A program made the position numbers and the translations under genes. A DNA stretch of 64,000 bases from Chloroflexota bacterium (GTDB taxonomy: Bacteria > Chloroflexota > Dehalococcoidia > Lucifugimonadales > JADFKI01), in assembly GCA_009840355.1 (NCBI GenBank), contig VXNZ01000049.1, forward strand, positions 1 to 64,000, in the 5' to 3' direction. The notes under the pieces are model-generated. The model made no database searches. It was not told the DNA's origin and was given only the letters and a program-made list of their open reading frames with translations. This document shows positions 43,371 through 52,597 of this stretch, one piece after another (positions within the stretch are counted from its first letter, which is position 1; each line of letters opens with the position of its first letter).

Positions 43371-44702
43371 ATGCGCTATCTCCGACGGTCTTATGCCACA
43401 CTTAGCGGCCTGTTTTATGGATGGTACCTGGTAGGCATCGCCAGCTTCATGCTGATGCTGATGTCCGCTACCGTGTTCCAAGGCGTCGGCACGTTCTTTG
43501 TCGCGCTGGAACGCAACTTCGGCTGGAATCGCACCACGCTATCCGGCGCATTCTCGCTTTCTCGCGCGGAAGGTGCGCTGCTCGGTCCGGTAGAGGGCTT
43601 TCTCGTCGATAGGCTCGGCACTCGCAAGATGGTCGTAGTCGGCTATCTGATTATGGGTCTGGGCTTCGTATTCTTCTCGCAGATAGAGTCTGTCTGGCAG
43701 TTCTATGTTGCGTATCTCACCATCTCGCTCGGGTCGGGCATAGGCGGTTGGATAGCGTTCGTAACGCTGATAAACAACTGGTTCGCACGCCGCCGCGCGC
43801 TCGCAATGTCGGTCGCAGTATCGGGCATTCAGTTCGGCGGCTTTCTCGTCCCGATGATGGCGTGGGGAATCGAGAACGAGGGCTTTCGGCTGACCGCGCT
43901 GGTCATCGGCGTGATACTGATTGTGGTGGCATTGCCGGCGTCGCAATTCGTGCGCAATCGCCCGGAAGACATAGGCACCGGTCCGGACGGAGACCGAATA
44001 CCGCGCCCAAGAGCGACTCCGCCCGCATCCGCCGAGACTGAAGCAAGGCAATCTACCGTAAGTCAGGACGAATCCGCGCAAGCAGAATCGGCAGACGCCA
44101 ATGAGATGACGCCGCGACAGGCGCTGAAGACGCTCGCGTTCTGGGTGATAGCCGTCGCGCGGCTGACATCCGTGGTGTCGATAGTGTCGCTGTCGGTGCA
44201 TCTCGTGCCAAAGCTCACGGACTCGGGCATATCGCTGATAACAGCGAACTTCGTGGTTACGCTGTACACGACCGTCGCGCTGTTCAGCGGCTTCGTGGCG
44301 GGATACTTGGCGGACCGCACATCGAAGGTCGCGGTGCTGTTTGTGTGCATGCTGATGCAGGCGTTCGCGATGGCAATCCTGACTTTCACGGACACGCTGC
44401 CGATGGCGTGGGCGTTCGCAGTGCTATGGGGCGCGGGATTCGGCGGCCGCGTGCCGTTGCTGACGGCAATCATCGGCGACTTCTTCGGCAGGAAAAACTT
44501 CGGCTCGATACTCGGACTGAACATGGTGCCGTCGAACATAGCGATGATAATCGCGCCGTTCATGGCAGGGCTAATCTTCGACCTGCGGCAGAGTTACTTC
44601 ATCCCGTTCCTCACATTCACGGTGATGGCGTTCATCGGCGCGTTCGTCATACTGCTGGCGCGGATGCCGGGTCAGGCAAGTGCGGCGAGTGATGTGCGGT
44701 AG
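43371..44702 (+). CDS. MFS transporter (oxalate/formate antiporter-like)
   Basis: 443 residues with about twelve transmembrane helices split by a hydrophilic loop (about 205-245). The loop after helix 2 has LVDRLGTRKMV and its counterpart in the second half GYLADRTSKVAVL, the D-R-x-G/T signature of the major facilitator superfamily. The VFQGVGTFFVALERNFGWNRTTLSGAF start is typical of the OFA/monocarboxylate group. It starts 28 nt after the aldo/keto reductase, so they are likely co-transcribed. The substrate is probably a small organic acid. Confidence 0.85.
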   Translation: MRYLRRSYATLSGLFYGWYLVGIASFMLMLMSATVFQGVGTFFVALERNFGWNRTTLSGAFSLSRAEGALLGPVEGFLVDRLGTRKMVVVGYLIMGLGFVFFSQIESVWQFYVAYLTISLGSGIGGWIAFVTLINNWFARRRALAMSVAVSGIQFGGFLVPMMAWGIENEGFRLTALVIGVILIVVALPASQFVRNRPEDIGTGPDGDRIPRPRATPPASAETEARQSTVSQDESAQAESADANEMTPRQALKTLAFWVIAVARLTSVVSIVSLSVHLVPKLTDSGISLITANFVVTLYTTVALFSGFVAGYLADRTSKVAVLFVCMLMQAFAMAILTFTDTLPMAWAFAVLWGAGFGGRVPLLTAIIGDFFGRKNFGSILGLNMVPSNIAMIIAPFMAGLIFDLRQSYFIPFLTFTVMAFIGAFVILLARMPGQASAASDVR

Positions 44703-44913
44703 GCATGTTGCGTTGCCCGTGTCTTTGATATGAATCGCGCACATACCGCCCTTATGGACGGGCGCATTCTCGCATTCCGCTTGTTGTGTATAATCACCAC
44801 AGATAGCGTATTGGCACGGCATAGACGACGGTAGGCGACTGTCATGGAGTTGCGAACGCGCCGTCGAACCGTCCAAGCAAGAGCTTCAAGGTTCGGCTGC
44901 GGCGATGAAATGG

Positions 44914-44940
44914 CTAACAGGATAGCCAGAATAGGAAGGA
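44914..44940 (+). repeat. Dispersed ACAGGAT-type intergenic repeat
   Basis: CTAACAGGATAGCCAGAATA followed by GGAAGGATG. The repeat supplies the ribosome site region of the next gene. Confidence 0.45.
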
Positions 44941-44947
44941 TGAAACT

Positions 44948-45886
44948 ATGAAATATGGCTTCAATGTGCCCAACACGATGGACGGTGACGAACTGTGCAG
45001 GTTCGCGCAAAAGGCTGAAGAACTTGGCTTCGAGTCGGTGTGGATTGGCGACCATATTGTGCTTCCGACCGCTCCTACAAACCAATACCCGTACACCGAC
45101 GACGGCTCGTTCCGCCGCCCGCACGATGCGCCGTTCCTTGAAACCCTCACCGTCCTCACCTATCTCGCCGCCTGCACAAGCACAATCCGCATCGGCAGCA
45201 CCGTAGTCATCGTGCCATACCGCAACCCCATATTGCAGGCGAAGATATTCGCCTCGCTTGATGTCCTGTCCAAGGGCAGAGCCGTCTGCGGCGTAGGCGT
45301 GGGTTGGCTGGAAAAAGAATTCGAGACGCTGGATGTGCCTTACTCCGAGCGCGGCCCAATGACCAACGAGTGGCTCGAAATCTTCTTCAACCTGTGGGGC
45401 GAACAAGAGCCGTCGTACAGCGGCGACTACTATAGCTACGACGGCATATTCTTCGAGCCGAAGCCCTTGCAGCAGCCGCGCATACCAATCTGGGTTGGCG
45501 GACACACCCGCCGCGCGCTGCGACGAACCGCGAAGTACGGCGATGCGTGGCATCCGTCGCGGCAGACACCGGAATATGTCTCGCGCAACCTGCCGTACCT
45601 GTATCAGCAGGTGGAATCAGAGGGCCGCAGCGCCGATGAAATCACCATCTCGCTGAAGCGCAGCTTACACTTCTCCGACATCGGCGTCTCGGGATCAGGC
45701 AGCGGAAACGAGAATGCGGGCGCAGGCATCTCCGCCAGTACCCAAACCGTCATCGAGGACATCAAGAAGTGCGCCGACATCGGCATCCACCAACTCACCT
45801 ATGACTTCCCGACAAACGACATCGAGGAGTGCATACGCATCCTAGAACACTTCGCCGAAAGAGTAGCGCCGCGTGCGGAAATTTAG
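44948..45886 (+). CDS. LLM-class flavin-dependent oxidoreductase (F420-type)
   Basis: 312 residues, with GGAAGG about 10 nt before the ATG. Bacterial-luciferase-like TIM barrel: MKYGFNVPN at the start, ESVWIGDHIVLP near 36, RIGSTVVIVPYRNPILQAK near 84 and GVGVGWLEKEFETL near 117, as in the F420-dependent LLM proteins of the TIGR03619 type. It probably oxidises or reduces a small organic compound using F420 or FMN. A TATAAT box lies at 44789-44794. The gene ends before a bidirectional terminator. Confidence 0.9.
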   Translation: MKYGFNVPNTMDGDELCRFAQKAEELGFESVWIGDHIVLPTAPTNQYPYTDDGSFRRPHDAPFLETLTVLTYLAACTSTIRIGSTVVIVPYRNPILQAKIFASLDVLSKGRAVCGVGVGWLEKEFETLDVPYSERGPMTNEWLEIFFNLWGEQEPSYSGDYYSYDGIFFEPKPLQQPRIPIWVGGHTRRALRRTAKYGDAWHPSRQTPEYVSRNLPYLYQQVESEGRSADEITISLKRSLHFSDIGVSGSGSGNENAGAGISASTQTVIEDIKKCADIGIHQLTYDFPTNDIEECIRILEHFAERVAPRAEI

Positions 45887-45954
45887 GGCGTTGTGTCCGC
45901 GAGAGTCCCTTTCCTAGTGAGGGAATGGACTATTGCGGCATTCCAATAACCGAA

Positions 45955-45976
45955 GGGGCAGTCGTAAGACTGCCCC
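45955..45976. terminator. Bidirectional terminator
   Basis: GGGGCAGTC-GTAA-GACTGCCCC, a perfect 9-bp stem between two convergent genes. A-rich sequence lies on one side and CTCTATTTAT on the other. A second, weaker stem (GGAATG/CATTCC) is at 45922-45944. Confidence 0.8.
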
Positions 45977-46018
45977 GCTCTATTTATGATTGACCGGATT
46001 TGACGGTAAAGGTTCGCG

Positions 46019-47152
46019 CTATACCACGAGCGCCCCCACCTTCTCGTATGTGCCTTGCACTATAGGCTTAGCTTCTACTTCTAGCCAGTCTTCTAGGATT
46101 TCGGTGTACAAGCCGCGGAAGTCGTAGTTGAAGGCTAGGTCGCCTTCGACCAGCGTGTGTGGCTCTAGGGACGGGTATTCGTTGTAGTGGCCGCCCTTTA
46201 CGCCATCGCCTATGAGCAGTGATACGCCCCCGGAACCGTGGTCGGTGCCGTTGCCGTTGTCCTTGACGCGCCTGCCGAACTCGGAGAAGACCAGCATCAG
46301 CACATCGTCGCCGGCGTTGTGTTGTTTCAGGTCGGTGTACAGGTCGTAGATGCCGGCGGACACATCGCGCCACAGATGCTCTTGCAGTGCGTACTCGTTG
46401 GTGTGCGTGTCGAAGCTGCCGTGCTGCGTGTAGCAGACGCGCGTGCCCACATCGGCGAGCAGCACCTGCGCCACGCCCTTCATGCTCTTGCCGTACGAGT
46501 CCGATCCGTACTCCACATCGCTTTGGTACTTCTGCGGGGCTGTTTGCAGAATGTCCGCGCCGCGCAGAGCGTCCAAGCCGGTCTTGCTGAGGAAGTCCAT
46601 CACGGGACCGCTGCCAATAGCCTGCGTGTACATGTTCGCGAACACTTCGAGCGCCTCGGCGCGCTGATCGTCGCCGTCGATGTCGTTCAGCAAGCCGTAG
46701 CTTTCGAGATCGGTTACGGACGCGACCGGCACTCCGGGAGATACGAGCGCGCGCGGCAGCCCGGCGCCGAAGTTCACACCGCCTACGACATTCTCGCCGC
46801 TGGGGTCCATCTCGCGCAGCGCCTGCCCAAGCCAGCCCTGATCGCCGACCTTCGTGGGCTCGGCGGTGTGCCAGATGTCCATCGAGCGGAAGTGCGAGCG
46901 GTTGGGGGTCGGATAGCCGACGCCGTGAACGATGGCGACCTTCCCCTCGTCCCACAAGTCCTTGACCGGCGCCATGCCGGGGTTGAACCCGTAGTTCTCG
47001 TCGAGCGGCAGCGCGCGCTCCGGTTCGATGCGGATATTCGGGCGGTTGTCGATGTAAAGCGGCTCGTTGTACGGCACGATACAGTTAAGGTAGTCGTTGC
47101 CGCCGGAAAGCTGCACGACCACGAGTTTGCGGTTTTTGCCGTTACTGCTCAT
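46019..47152 (-). CDS. DUF1501-family protein
   Basis: 377 residues, AGGAGGAG 8 nt before the ATG. VVQLSGGNDYLNCIVPYNEPLY, NYGFNPGMAPVKDLWDEGKVAIVHGVGYPTPNRSHF and LVFSEFGRRVKDNGNGTDHG are the conserved blocks of DUF1501, related to alkaline-phosphatase/sulfatase-fold proteins. The Tat signal common in the family is missing here. It is regularly encoded with DUF1800 proteins, as here; their joint function is unknown. The broken PIN gene lies directly upstream and probably separates it from the rest of its old operon. Confidence 0.9.
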   Translation of the reverse strand: MSSNGKNRKLVVVQLSGGNDYLNCIVPYNEPLYIDNRPNIRIEPERALPLDENYGFNPGMAPVKDLWDEGKVAIVHGVGYPTPNRSHFRSMDIWHTAEPTKVGDQGWLGQALREMDPSGENVVGGVNFGAGLPRALVSPGVPVASVTDLESYGLLNDIDGDDQRAEALEVFANMYTQAIGSGPVMDFLSKTGLDALRGADILQTAPQKYQSDVEYGSDSYGKSMKGVAQVLLADVGTRVCYTQHGSFDTHTNEYALQEHLWRDVSAGIYDLYTDLKQHNAGDDVLMLVFSEFGRRVKDNGNGTDHGSGGVSLLIGDGVKGGHYNEYPSLEPHTLVEGDLAFNYDFRGLYTEILEDWLEVEAKPIVQGTYEKVGALVV

Positions 47153-47166
47153 GGGATTTGCTCCTC

Positions 47167-47627
47167 CTAAGTTATCAAGAGCGCATCGGCTCTATTATTG
47201 AAGCCTGCCTGAATAAAGTCCTTGTCAAAAGCGTAAGCAGTGTAAATATCATATCTTTCCATCACGATAAACGAAACGCAGTAAGCCAGTGAATACCTCT
47301 TGTCGTCGTGTCGCTTGAAATACTCCAGCTTTCCATAAGTAGAGGTTCGTCGGCGTGAATCAGGCGGATTGAAGGGCTGTTCAGCAACATATTTCCGACT
47401 GTCACCGCTTCGGAATGAAAGCCTCTAGCATTAATGTATGTAACTGTTTCAACCGACACCAGAGTGGTGGTTACAAAGTTAAGTCGGTCATGTGACAGAT
47501 TTCGCTAGTGCCTGATTGCGTCAGTATGATGTTGATCATTCCTTATCGTTTGCGCTATAAGATAGCCCGTATCAAGAAACACGGATGTCACATATGACTG
47601 GCTATAATCCGTAGATATACTTGTCAT
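47167..47627 (-). pseudogene. Broken PIN-domain toxin (VapC-like)
   Basis: Reading from ATG 47627, the product begins ...VFLDTGYLIAQ with the first PIN Asp. It meets a TAG after residues DAIRH where Trp (TGG) is expected, and then continues in frame as RNLSHDRLNFVTTTLVSVET with the conserved Thr/Glu. Near 47325 one base is missing; after the shift the frame reads EYFKRHDDKRYSLAYCVSF, the PIN C-terminal acidic block, to a TAG at 47169-47167. So one nonsense and one frameshift mutation silence it. It overlaps the end of the AbrB-like antitoxin gene as toxin partners do. Confidence 0.75.
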
Positions 47628-48202
47628 GGTTTACTGAACCGTCAGTGATTTCCGGGTCATATACAGGGATTGCATCCCAATCCCCAAAGAGGATCGTCCT
47701 TTGGGATGCCTCCCTTCCGGTTAGGGTTGGTTTTGCGCCCCAGTTGACGCAAAGGGATTTGCCCGTTCTCGTCAACCGGCGCAATCTCAATAAAGCCGTT
47801 GCTCTCCCGGAGCTCGACCTCATCGACATCGGGCAGAAGGGATTTGGGAATTGTAACGCCGTGTTCGGTTACTTTAATTCGCAGAAACTGTTTGTCCAAA
47901 GAGCCGTCCCTGCTTTGCATACCTAGAATAATCCGATCCGGCGAAGCGAAACGCACCGGAACATCATCCATTACATCACAGTTTTGCCGAAACCATTTTC
48001 TTAATGCACTCCCGCCCATAATACGCGCAGTGCCATTCTGATTTGCGCTTCGATTAACGAATGCTTGAACTTCTCGTCCAGTTTGGCCAAGTACGAGCGT
48101 TATTGGCCCCTCATCCTTGCGAACATAGCGATCAAGGTCAACAGGGATATTCCAAAATCCTTGATTGTAGTAAGTCTTGTGCAGTGTCAGATGAGCTTGC
48201 AT
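47602..48202 (-). pseudogene. AbrB-like antitoxin gene with C-terminal frameshift
   Basis: The open frame gives 181 residues (48202-47657). An N-terminal part with YYNQGFWNIPVDLDRYVR and GPITLVLG is followed by a SpoVT/AbrB-type DNA-binding stretch (VTIPKSLLPDVDEVELRE). Around 47657-47666 the frame shifts. The expected tail (DGSVNHDKYIYGL, common at the end of such antitoxins) is found in another frame and stops at 47602. The DNA-binding core is intact, so the truncated protein could still act as a repressor. It forms a toxin-antitoxin pair with the broken PIN gene and sits between the NHL and DUF1501 genes. Confidence 0.65.
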
Positions 48203-48213
48203 TGTTTATTTTT

Positions 48214-49233
48214 CTACACCCTCTCATACACCTGGAAGCGGTGGCGGCAGGTCTCTAGCACGTACACGCGCTCTTGTTCGTCTAGGACGACGGTTACCGG
48301 GTCCCAGAAGTATGATTCGATGCGCGCGGACGCTTCGTGCTGGTCGTCCACATCGACCTCGAATTCGGGGACGAAGCGGGAACGGGCGTCCAGCTCGTCG
48401 GCGTTGGCGTTTAGGTATTCGACCGCCCATTCGCCAAGTGTCGCCTGACCGCGCAGGGATGTGATGTATCCGCCGTCCGGGTCTAGCACTTGCACGCGCT
48501 GGTTGCCCCAGTCGGCGACATACATGTTGCCGTCCGAGTCCACGGCGAGACCGGACGGTCGGTTGAACTCGCCGCCGCCGTCGCCGCTGCTACCGTATGC
48601 CGCAATGAACTCGCCGTCGGGCGTGAACTTCTGCACGCGGTCGTTGCGCCAGTCCGCGATGTATATCAGCCCGGCGCTGTCGAGCGCGATGCCCCACGGC
48701 AGGTTGAACTCGCCGTCGCCGCTGCCGTAAGAGCCGAACTTGCTGATGTACTCGCCGTCCTTGTCAAGCTTCTGCACACGGTGGTTGCGGTGGTCAACGA
48801 GCAGCAGGTTATCATCCGCGTCGAATATCAGTCCCGATGGTCCATCGAACTCGCCGTTGCCAGCGCCGACCGTGCCCCACTTGGTGACGAACTTGCCGCT
48901 CTGGTCGTACACGGTGATGCGCTGCAAAAAGTCGTCTGCCATGTAGAGCATGTTGTCGCTGTCAAGCGCGAGCGCGGATGGCCATACCATCTGCCCGTCG
49001 CCCGTGCCGTACCCGTAGAGCTGCCCGAAAAACTGGTGGTCAACGGTCGCCATCTGGATGCCCACGATGTCGCGTGCCGTGGTGTTGCTGCGGCTGCCGA
49101 CGAATATCCTGCCATCGTCGCGTATCACCATGTCGGTGGGAAGGTGGAATCCCCGTCCCCCTTGGTCGGCGACGAAGCCTATGGTGTCCACATACTGTAG
49201 GGTAAACGGTTTTGTGGTTGTCTGTGTTGCCAT
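48214..49233 (-). CDS. NHL-repeat beta-propeller protein
   Basis: 339 residues with about five to six NHL repeats: GxGDGEFNxPxGIALDSxGxIYVADxxNxRVQKFxPDG, clearest near 85-125, 130-170, 175-215 and 220-260. The family forms six-bladed propellers that bind proteins or act as lyases or sensors. No signal peptide is present. It follows the small membrane protein by 39 nt in a minus-strand cluster with DUF1800 and DUF1501 proteins. Confidence 0.88.
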   Translation of the reverse strand: MATQTTTKPFTLQYVDTIGFVADQGGRGFHLPTDMVIRDDGRIFVGSRSNTTARDIVGIQMATVDHQFFGQLYGYGTGDGQMVWPSALALDSDNMLYMADDFLQRITVYDQSGKFVTKWGTVGAGNGEFDGPSGLIFDADDNLLLVDHRNHRVQKLDKDGEYISKFGSYGSGDGEFNLPWGIALDSAGLIYIADWRNDRVQKFTPDGEFIAAYGSSGDGGGEFNRPSGLAVDSDGNMYVADWGNQRVQVLDPDGGYITSLRGQATLGEWAVEYLNANADELDARSRFVPEFEVDVDDQHEASARIESYFWDPVTVVLDEQERVYVLETCRHRFQVYERV

Positions 49234-49272
49234 GTTGTTAGTCCCTTACAAGTGCGCTTCCGCTCTATGGCT

Positions 49273-49509
49273 TTATACGGCAGAGAGGCGCGCTATCATG
49301 TTTGCCAGCATAATGAACCCACCTATCGTAATTGACAGCAGCGCGACGAAGTGACGGTTGGTTTTCCTGTCAAGTTCACGAACCGTCTCTATCAAGTCTT
49401 CCAGCCGCTTTAGTCCTTGCTCCTGTCTGCTCTCAATTAGTCCTAGGTCTCTTAGCCCCAGGTCTCTGTCCATATATTGTCTCTGTTCAGTTTCCGGTGG
49501 TGTCGCCAT
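49273..49509 (-). CDS. Small coiled-coil membrane protein (78 aa)
   Basis: 78 residues. A charged N-terminal helix (about 12-50) with heptad-like Leu spacing ends in one transmembrane segment (about 54-74) near the C-terminus. It sits 15 nt after the DUF1800 gene and 39 nt before the NHL gene, so it is part of the same operon. It may anchor or oligomerise with those proteins. No named family. Confidence 0.65.
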   Translation of the reverse strand: MATPPETEQRQYMDRDLGLRDLGLIESRQEQGLKRLEDLIETVRELDRKTNRHFVALLSITIGGFIMLANMIARLSAV

Positions 49510-49524
49510 TCCGCTCTTTCATTC

Positions 49525-50979
49525 TTACGCCAGCTGGTATTCCTGCGTGGTCACCGCCATCTGCAGCATGGTGATTATCTTCTGCTCGGCGTAGGTGGCG
49601 GCGTCTTCGTCATCGAATGTCAGGTCGCCCCACTTGGCGGCGTAGTCGATCAGCCCTTGCCGCGTGGTGTCGAGAACAGGCATGGGGCCTATAACCTCGA
49701 AGCAGGCGTCAACGAGCGTCTCGGCGTTGATTGCGCCATTGTCCGCGTACTCGCGTATGTCGTTGATGAGCATGCGCAGGCCGGGCTTGTTCGGGTTGCC
49801 CAATACCTTGCTCGCGAAGTTGATGCGGTGTACATAGGAGCCGGTGTTAATCCACTCGGCGCCGCCCTGCCAGCCTTCTACGCTCGGCGGAGCGTATAGC
49901 GCCTGCCCCATCTGCGAGCAGACGCCGGCGGCTGCGTAAGTCTCCATCGACGGCAGCTCAAGACCGCCTGCCAGCCGCAGCGTGCCAACGACCATTTCTG
50001 CCGGGCTCTTGATGCGCGCGAAGCGGGACGCCTCTGCCTTGAAGAAGTCGGAGTTGAACATCACGCGCAGCATCGCGGAAATATCGTAGTCGGAATCGAA
50101 GTATGCCTGCGTCATCAGGTCGATGGCTTCCGGGTCTTTCGGGTCTTCATACGGCCACTGTGGTACGGGAGACTCGTCCGCCACGAAGAAGTGGTAAAGA
50201 TGGCGCGCTATGAAGCGCGGGGTGGCTTCCTGCTTGCAGATGATTTCCACGACATCCTCGCCGTTGAAATCGCCCGTCTCGCCAAGGAAGAACTTGTCGT
50301 CGTGGTCGTGGTCGTCTTCGTCGTAGTTGAACTGCCAAGCAATGTAACCGTAGGGACGGGCGGTGTTGTTGCGCATTTTGATGGACATATAATCCGGGTT
50401 AACCACGCTCCAGCCGGTGAACGCGCGGGCGCATTCTTTGATGTCCTCTTCGGTGTAGTTGCCCACGCCCATAGAGAACAGCTCGAGTATTTCCCTGCCG
50501 TAGTTTTCGTTAATGGCGCCCTTGTGATTGTCCTGATTGTCCAGCCACATCAGCATTCCGGGATCGCGGGACAGGTTGACCAGCAGGTCGCGGAAGTTGC
50601 CCATTCCGTAGTTGCGGAACATCTCGACTTGGTTGACGACCATGCGCGCCTGAATGAGCTTGGTGGCGGCAGTGGCGAAAATGCGATGCCAGAACAGCGC
50701 CATCTTCTCTTCGAGCGGGTTCGGTGTCGTTGCCATGCGATAGACCCAGTGCGCTTGCGCGGCGGGACCGTTGCGCAGGTCAGACTGGTCAACATGGTAG
50801 CGTCGGATGATGTCTTCGGGCATCTCGAAGGGCTTGTCGCGCGAAAGCAGGTCTTCGACCGTCGCTTCGTAGCCCATTTCGAGGCGCTGCTCGACTTCGC
50901 GCCGAGTCGCGCCGAAGGATGCTCTTCGCAGCAGGTGCGCCATTAGCGCGACATCCTGTTTCGACTGCACAGTGGTCAT
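49525..50979 (-). CDS. DUF1800-family protein
   Basis: 484 residues. LLRRASFGATRREVEQRL at the start, MALFWHRIFATAATK near 92, NYGREILELFSMGVGNYTEEDIKECARAFTGW near 158 and PSVEGWQGGAEWINTG near 360 are the conserved blocks of DUF1800. The family is found with DUF1501 in many environmental bacteria and its biochemistry is unknown. No Tat or Sec signal is visible. It is the first gene of the minus-strand cluster. Confidence 0.9.
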   Translation of the reverse strand: MTTVQSKQDVALMAHLLRRASFGATRREVEQRLEMGYEATVEDLLSRDKPFEMPEDIIRRYHVDQSDLRNGPAAQAHWVYRMATTPNPLEEKMALFWHRIFATAATKLIQARMVVNQVEMFRNYGMGNFRDLLVNLSRDPGMLMWLDNQDNHKGAINENYGREILELFSMGVGNYTEEDIKECARAFTGWSVVNPDYMSIKMRNNTARPYGYIAWQFNYDEDDHDHDDKFFLGETGDFNGEDVVEIICKQEATPRFIARHLYHFFVADESPVPQWPYEDPKDPEAIDLMTQAYFDSDYDISAMLRVMFNSDFFKAEASRFARIKSPAEMVVGTLRLAGGLELPSMETYAAAGVCSQMGQALYAPPSVEGWQGGAEWINTGSYVHRINFASKVLGNPNKPGLRMLINDIREYADNGAINAETLVDACFEVIGPMPVLDTTRQGLIDYAAKWGDLTFDDEDAATYAEQKIITMLQMAVTTQEYQLA

Positions 50980-51127
50980 TTGGGTCCTCCCAGTTCAGTG
51001 TCAGTTCGTTCCTGTTAAATCAAGATACTGGACATGCCGGAATGGGCGCAGTCAACGCCCGCAGACATACTTCAAGAGAGTTTATCAGTGTGCCTGATTT
51101 CGGTCAACGACTTGAGGCGCAAGCGCT

Positions 51128-51156
51128 AACAGCGATGGACAGGATAGCTAGGATCA
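51128..51156 (+). repeat. Dispersed ACAGGAT-type intergenic repeat
   Basis: AACAGCGATGGACAGGATAG followed by CTAGGAT. It lies between the DUF1800 and MFS genes. Confidence 0.5.
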
Positions 51157-51166
51157 AATATGGCTA

Positions 51167-52456
51167 TTACGGCTGCACAATGTCCGATTCTTCGCGCTGC
51201 TCGCGCACCCATAGCAAAAGCAGGAAGCCGATTACTAGGAACGCCGTCACTGTCATCATGGCGAGGCGGAAGCGGAAATCGCCCAGGTGCATGAGCGATG
51301 TCGTGGTCAAGCCCCACAGCAGCGGCCCCAGCACCGACGACAGCCTGCCGGACATCTGGAACAGCCCGAAGAACTCGCCTATCTGACCATCAGGCGCAAT
51401 GCGCGTCAGCAGCACTCTGTCGGCTACCTGCGGCGCTGCCCAGAAACAGCCGCCGATGACCGCGATGACCCAGAACGCCGACTGCGTACTTGCTATCGAC
51501 GCCGCGCCGACGAATATCGCCCATCCTGCGATCCCTGTCAGCAGCACGCGCTTAGAGCCGAACCGCCGCGCCAAGAAGCCGACAACGACAGCGGCGACGA
51601 ACGCCAGCAGCAACACGCGCACTACCAAGTCCAGCGCTTCATCGTCTGTGAAGACACCGATGTTCACCAGATACAGCACATAGAACGCGGCGACTGTGTT
51701 GATCGCCTCTGTGTATATGAAGCGCGCGATGATGAAGCGGAACAGGTTGGTGTGATGCCGCGCACGCCTGAAAGTGCTGTACAACTGCGCGTATGATTCC
51801 CTGATGAGCGCGATGTCGAGCGCATGGCGGACGCCGCCTTCCTTCACGATGAGCAACAGCGGCGCGGCGAAGAGCACATACATCAGTGCGGTCGGTAGGA
51901 ACGCCCACTGGTTGCCGTACTTCTCGACCTGCGGACCTAGTATCAGGAACGCCACGAACAGCCCCACATACCCAAGCCCGACACCGATGCCTGATACCAC
52001 GCCTCGCGTGCTTTCGGAACTGACATTGACGAGGAGCGAGTTGTAGAAGACCAGCCCCGTCTGGTATAGGAAATTGGCGATGAAGAACAGCGCAAGCCCG
52101 GTCGTCAGCCCGCCGAACATTCCTATCGCAGCCGTGGACGCGGCGCACGCGACCACACAGACTCCGAGCAGCGGCACGCGCCGGTTGAGCCTGTCCGAGA
52201 CCGTTCCCATCACGGGCGCGGTGATTGCGACCGCCAGCGCGGACAGCGACAGCACAAACGCGAACACCGCATCGCTGCCGCCCGCGTCCTCCATGTCCAC
52301 CGCGACCCAAAGCGGGAAGAAGAATGTCAGCAGGCTCGCCGAGAATATGGTGTCCGAGAAGTCGTACAGCGACCACGCAGGCATCGAAAGCTTGTCGCGC
52401 AGTGAGCGGCGTTGCGTTGAAGACGGGATTTGCTCGCCGTCCGGTTCGAGTTGCAC
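51167..52456 (-). CDS. MFS transporter, UMF1-like
   Basis: 429 residues with about twelve membrane helices. MPAWSLYDFSDTIFSASLLTF near the start (the A-x-Y-D-F motif) is typical of the UMF1/Atg22-like group, and GTVSDRLNRRVPLLG is the MFS loop. The GTG start at 52456 lacks a clear ribosome site; an ATG 24 codons later is possible. It is monocistronic as far as seen. The substrate is unknown, perhaps amino acids or sugars. Confidence 0.8.
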   Translation of the reverse strand: MQLEPDGEQIPSSTQRRSLRDKLSMPAWSLYDFSDTIFSASLLTFFFPLWVAVDMEDAGGSDAVFAFVLSLSALAVAITAPVMGTVSDRLNRRVPLLGVCVVACAASTAAIGMFGGLTTGLALFFIANFLYQTGLVFYNSLLVNVSSESTRGVVSGIGVGLGYVGLFVAFLILGPQVEKYGNQWAFLPTALMYVLFAAPLLLIVKEGGVRHALDIALIRESYAQLYSTFRRARHHTNLFRFIIARFIYTEAINTVAAFYVLYLVNIGVFTDDEALDLVVRVLLLAFVAAVVVGFLARRFGSKRVLLTGIAGWAIFVGAASIASTQSAFWVIAVIGGCFWAAPQVADRVLLTRIAPDGQIGEFFGLFQMSGRLSSVLGPLLWGLTTTSLMHLGDFRFRLAMMTVTAFLVIGFLLLLWVREQREESDIVQP

Positions 52457-52597
52457 TGTGGTGTATCCTATACTTGTTGTGGTGATTGGTGTGGTATTGG
52501 TGATGGGATAGGCTTCACCCGTACCCTAACCTACCAAGGGTAAAGGGATTACCGGGGAAAAGATTATTGCGCTCAACTCAATAGGTGCGGAGCCACA

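Noticed and set aside
46068-47170. Long ORFs in other frames over the DUF1501 gene
   Set aside because: Arg-rich or Val-rich shadow frames with no motifs; DUF1501 blocks are unambiguous in the chosen frame.
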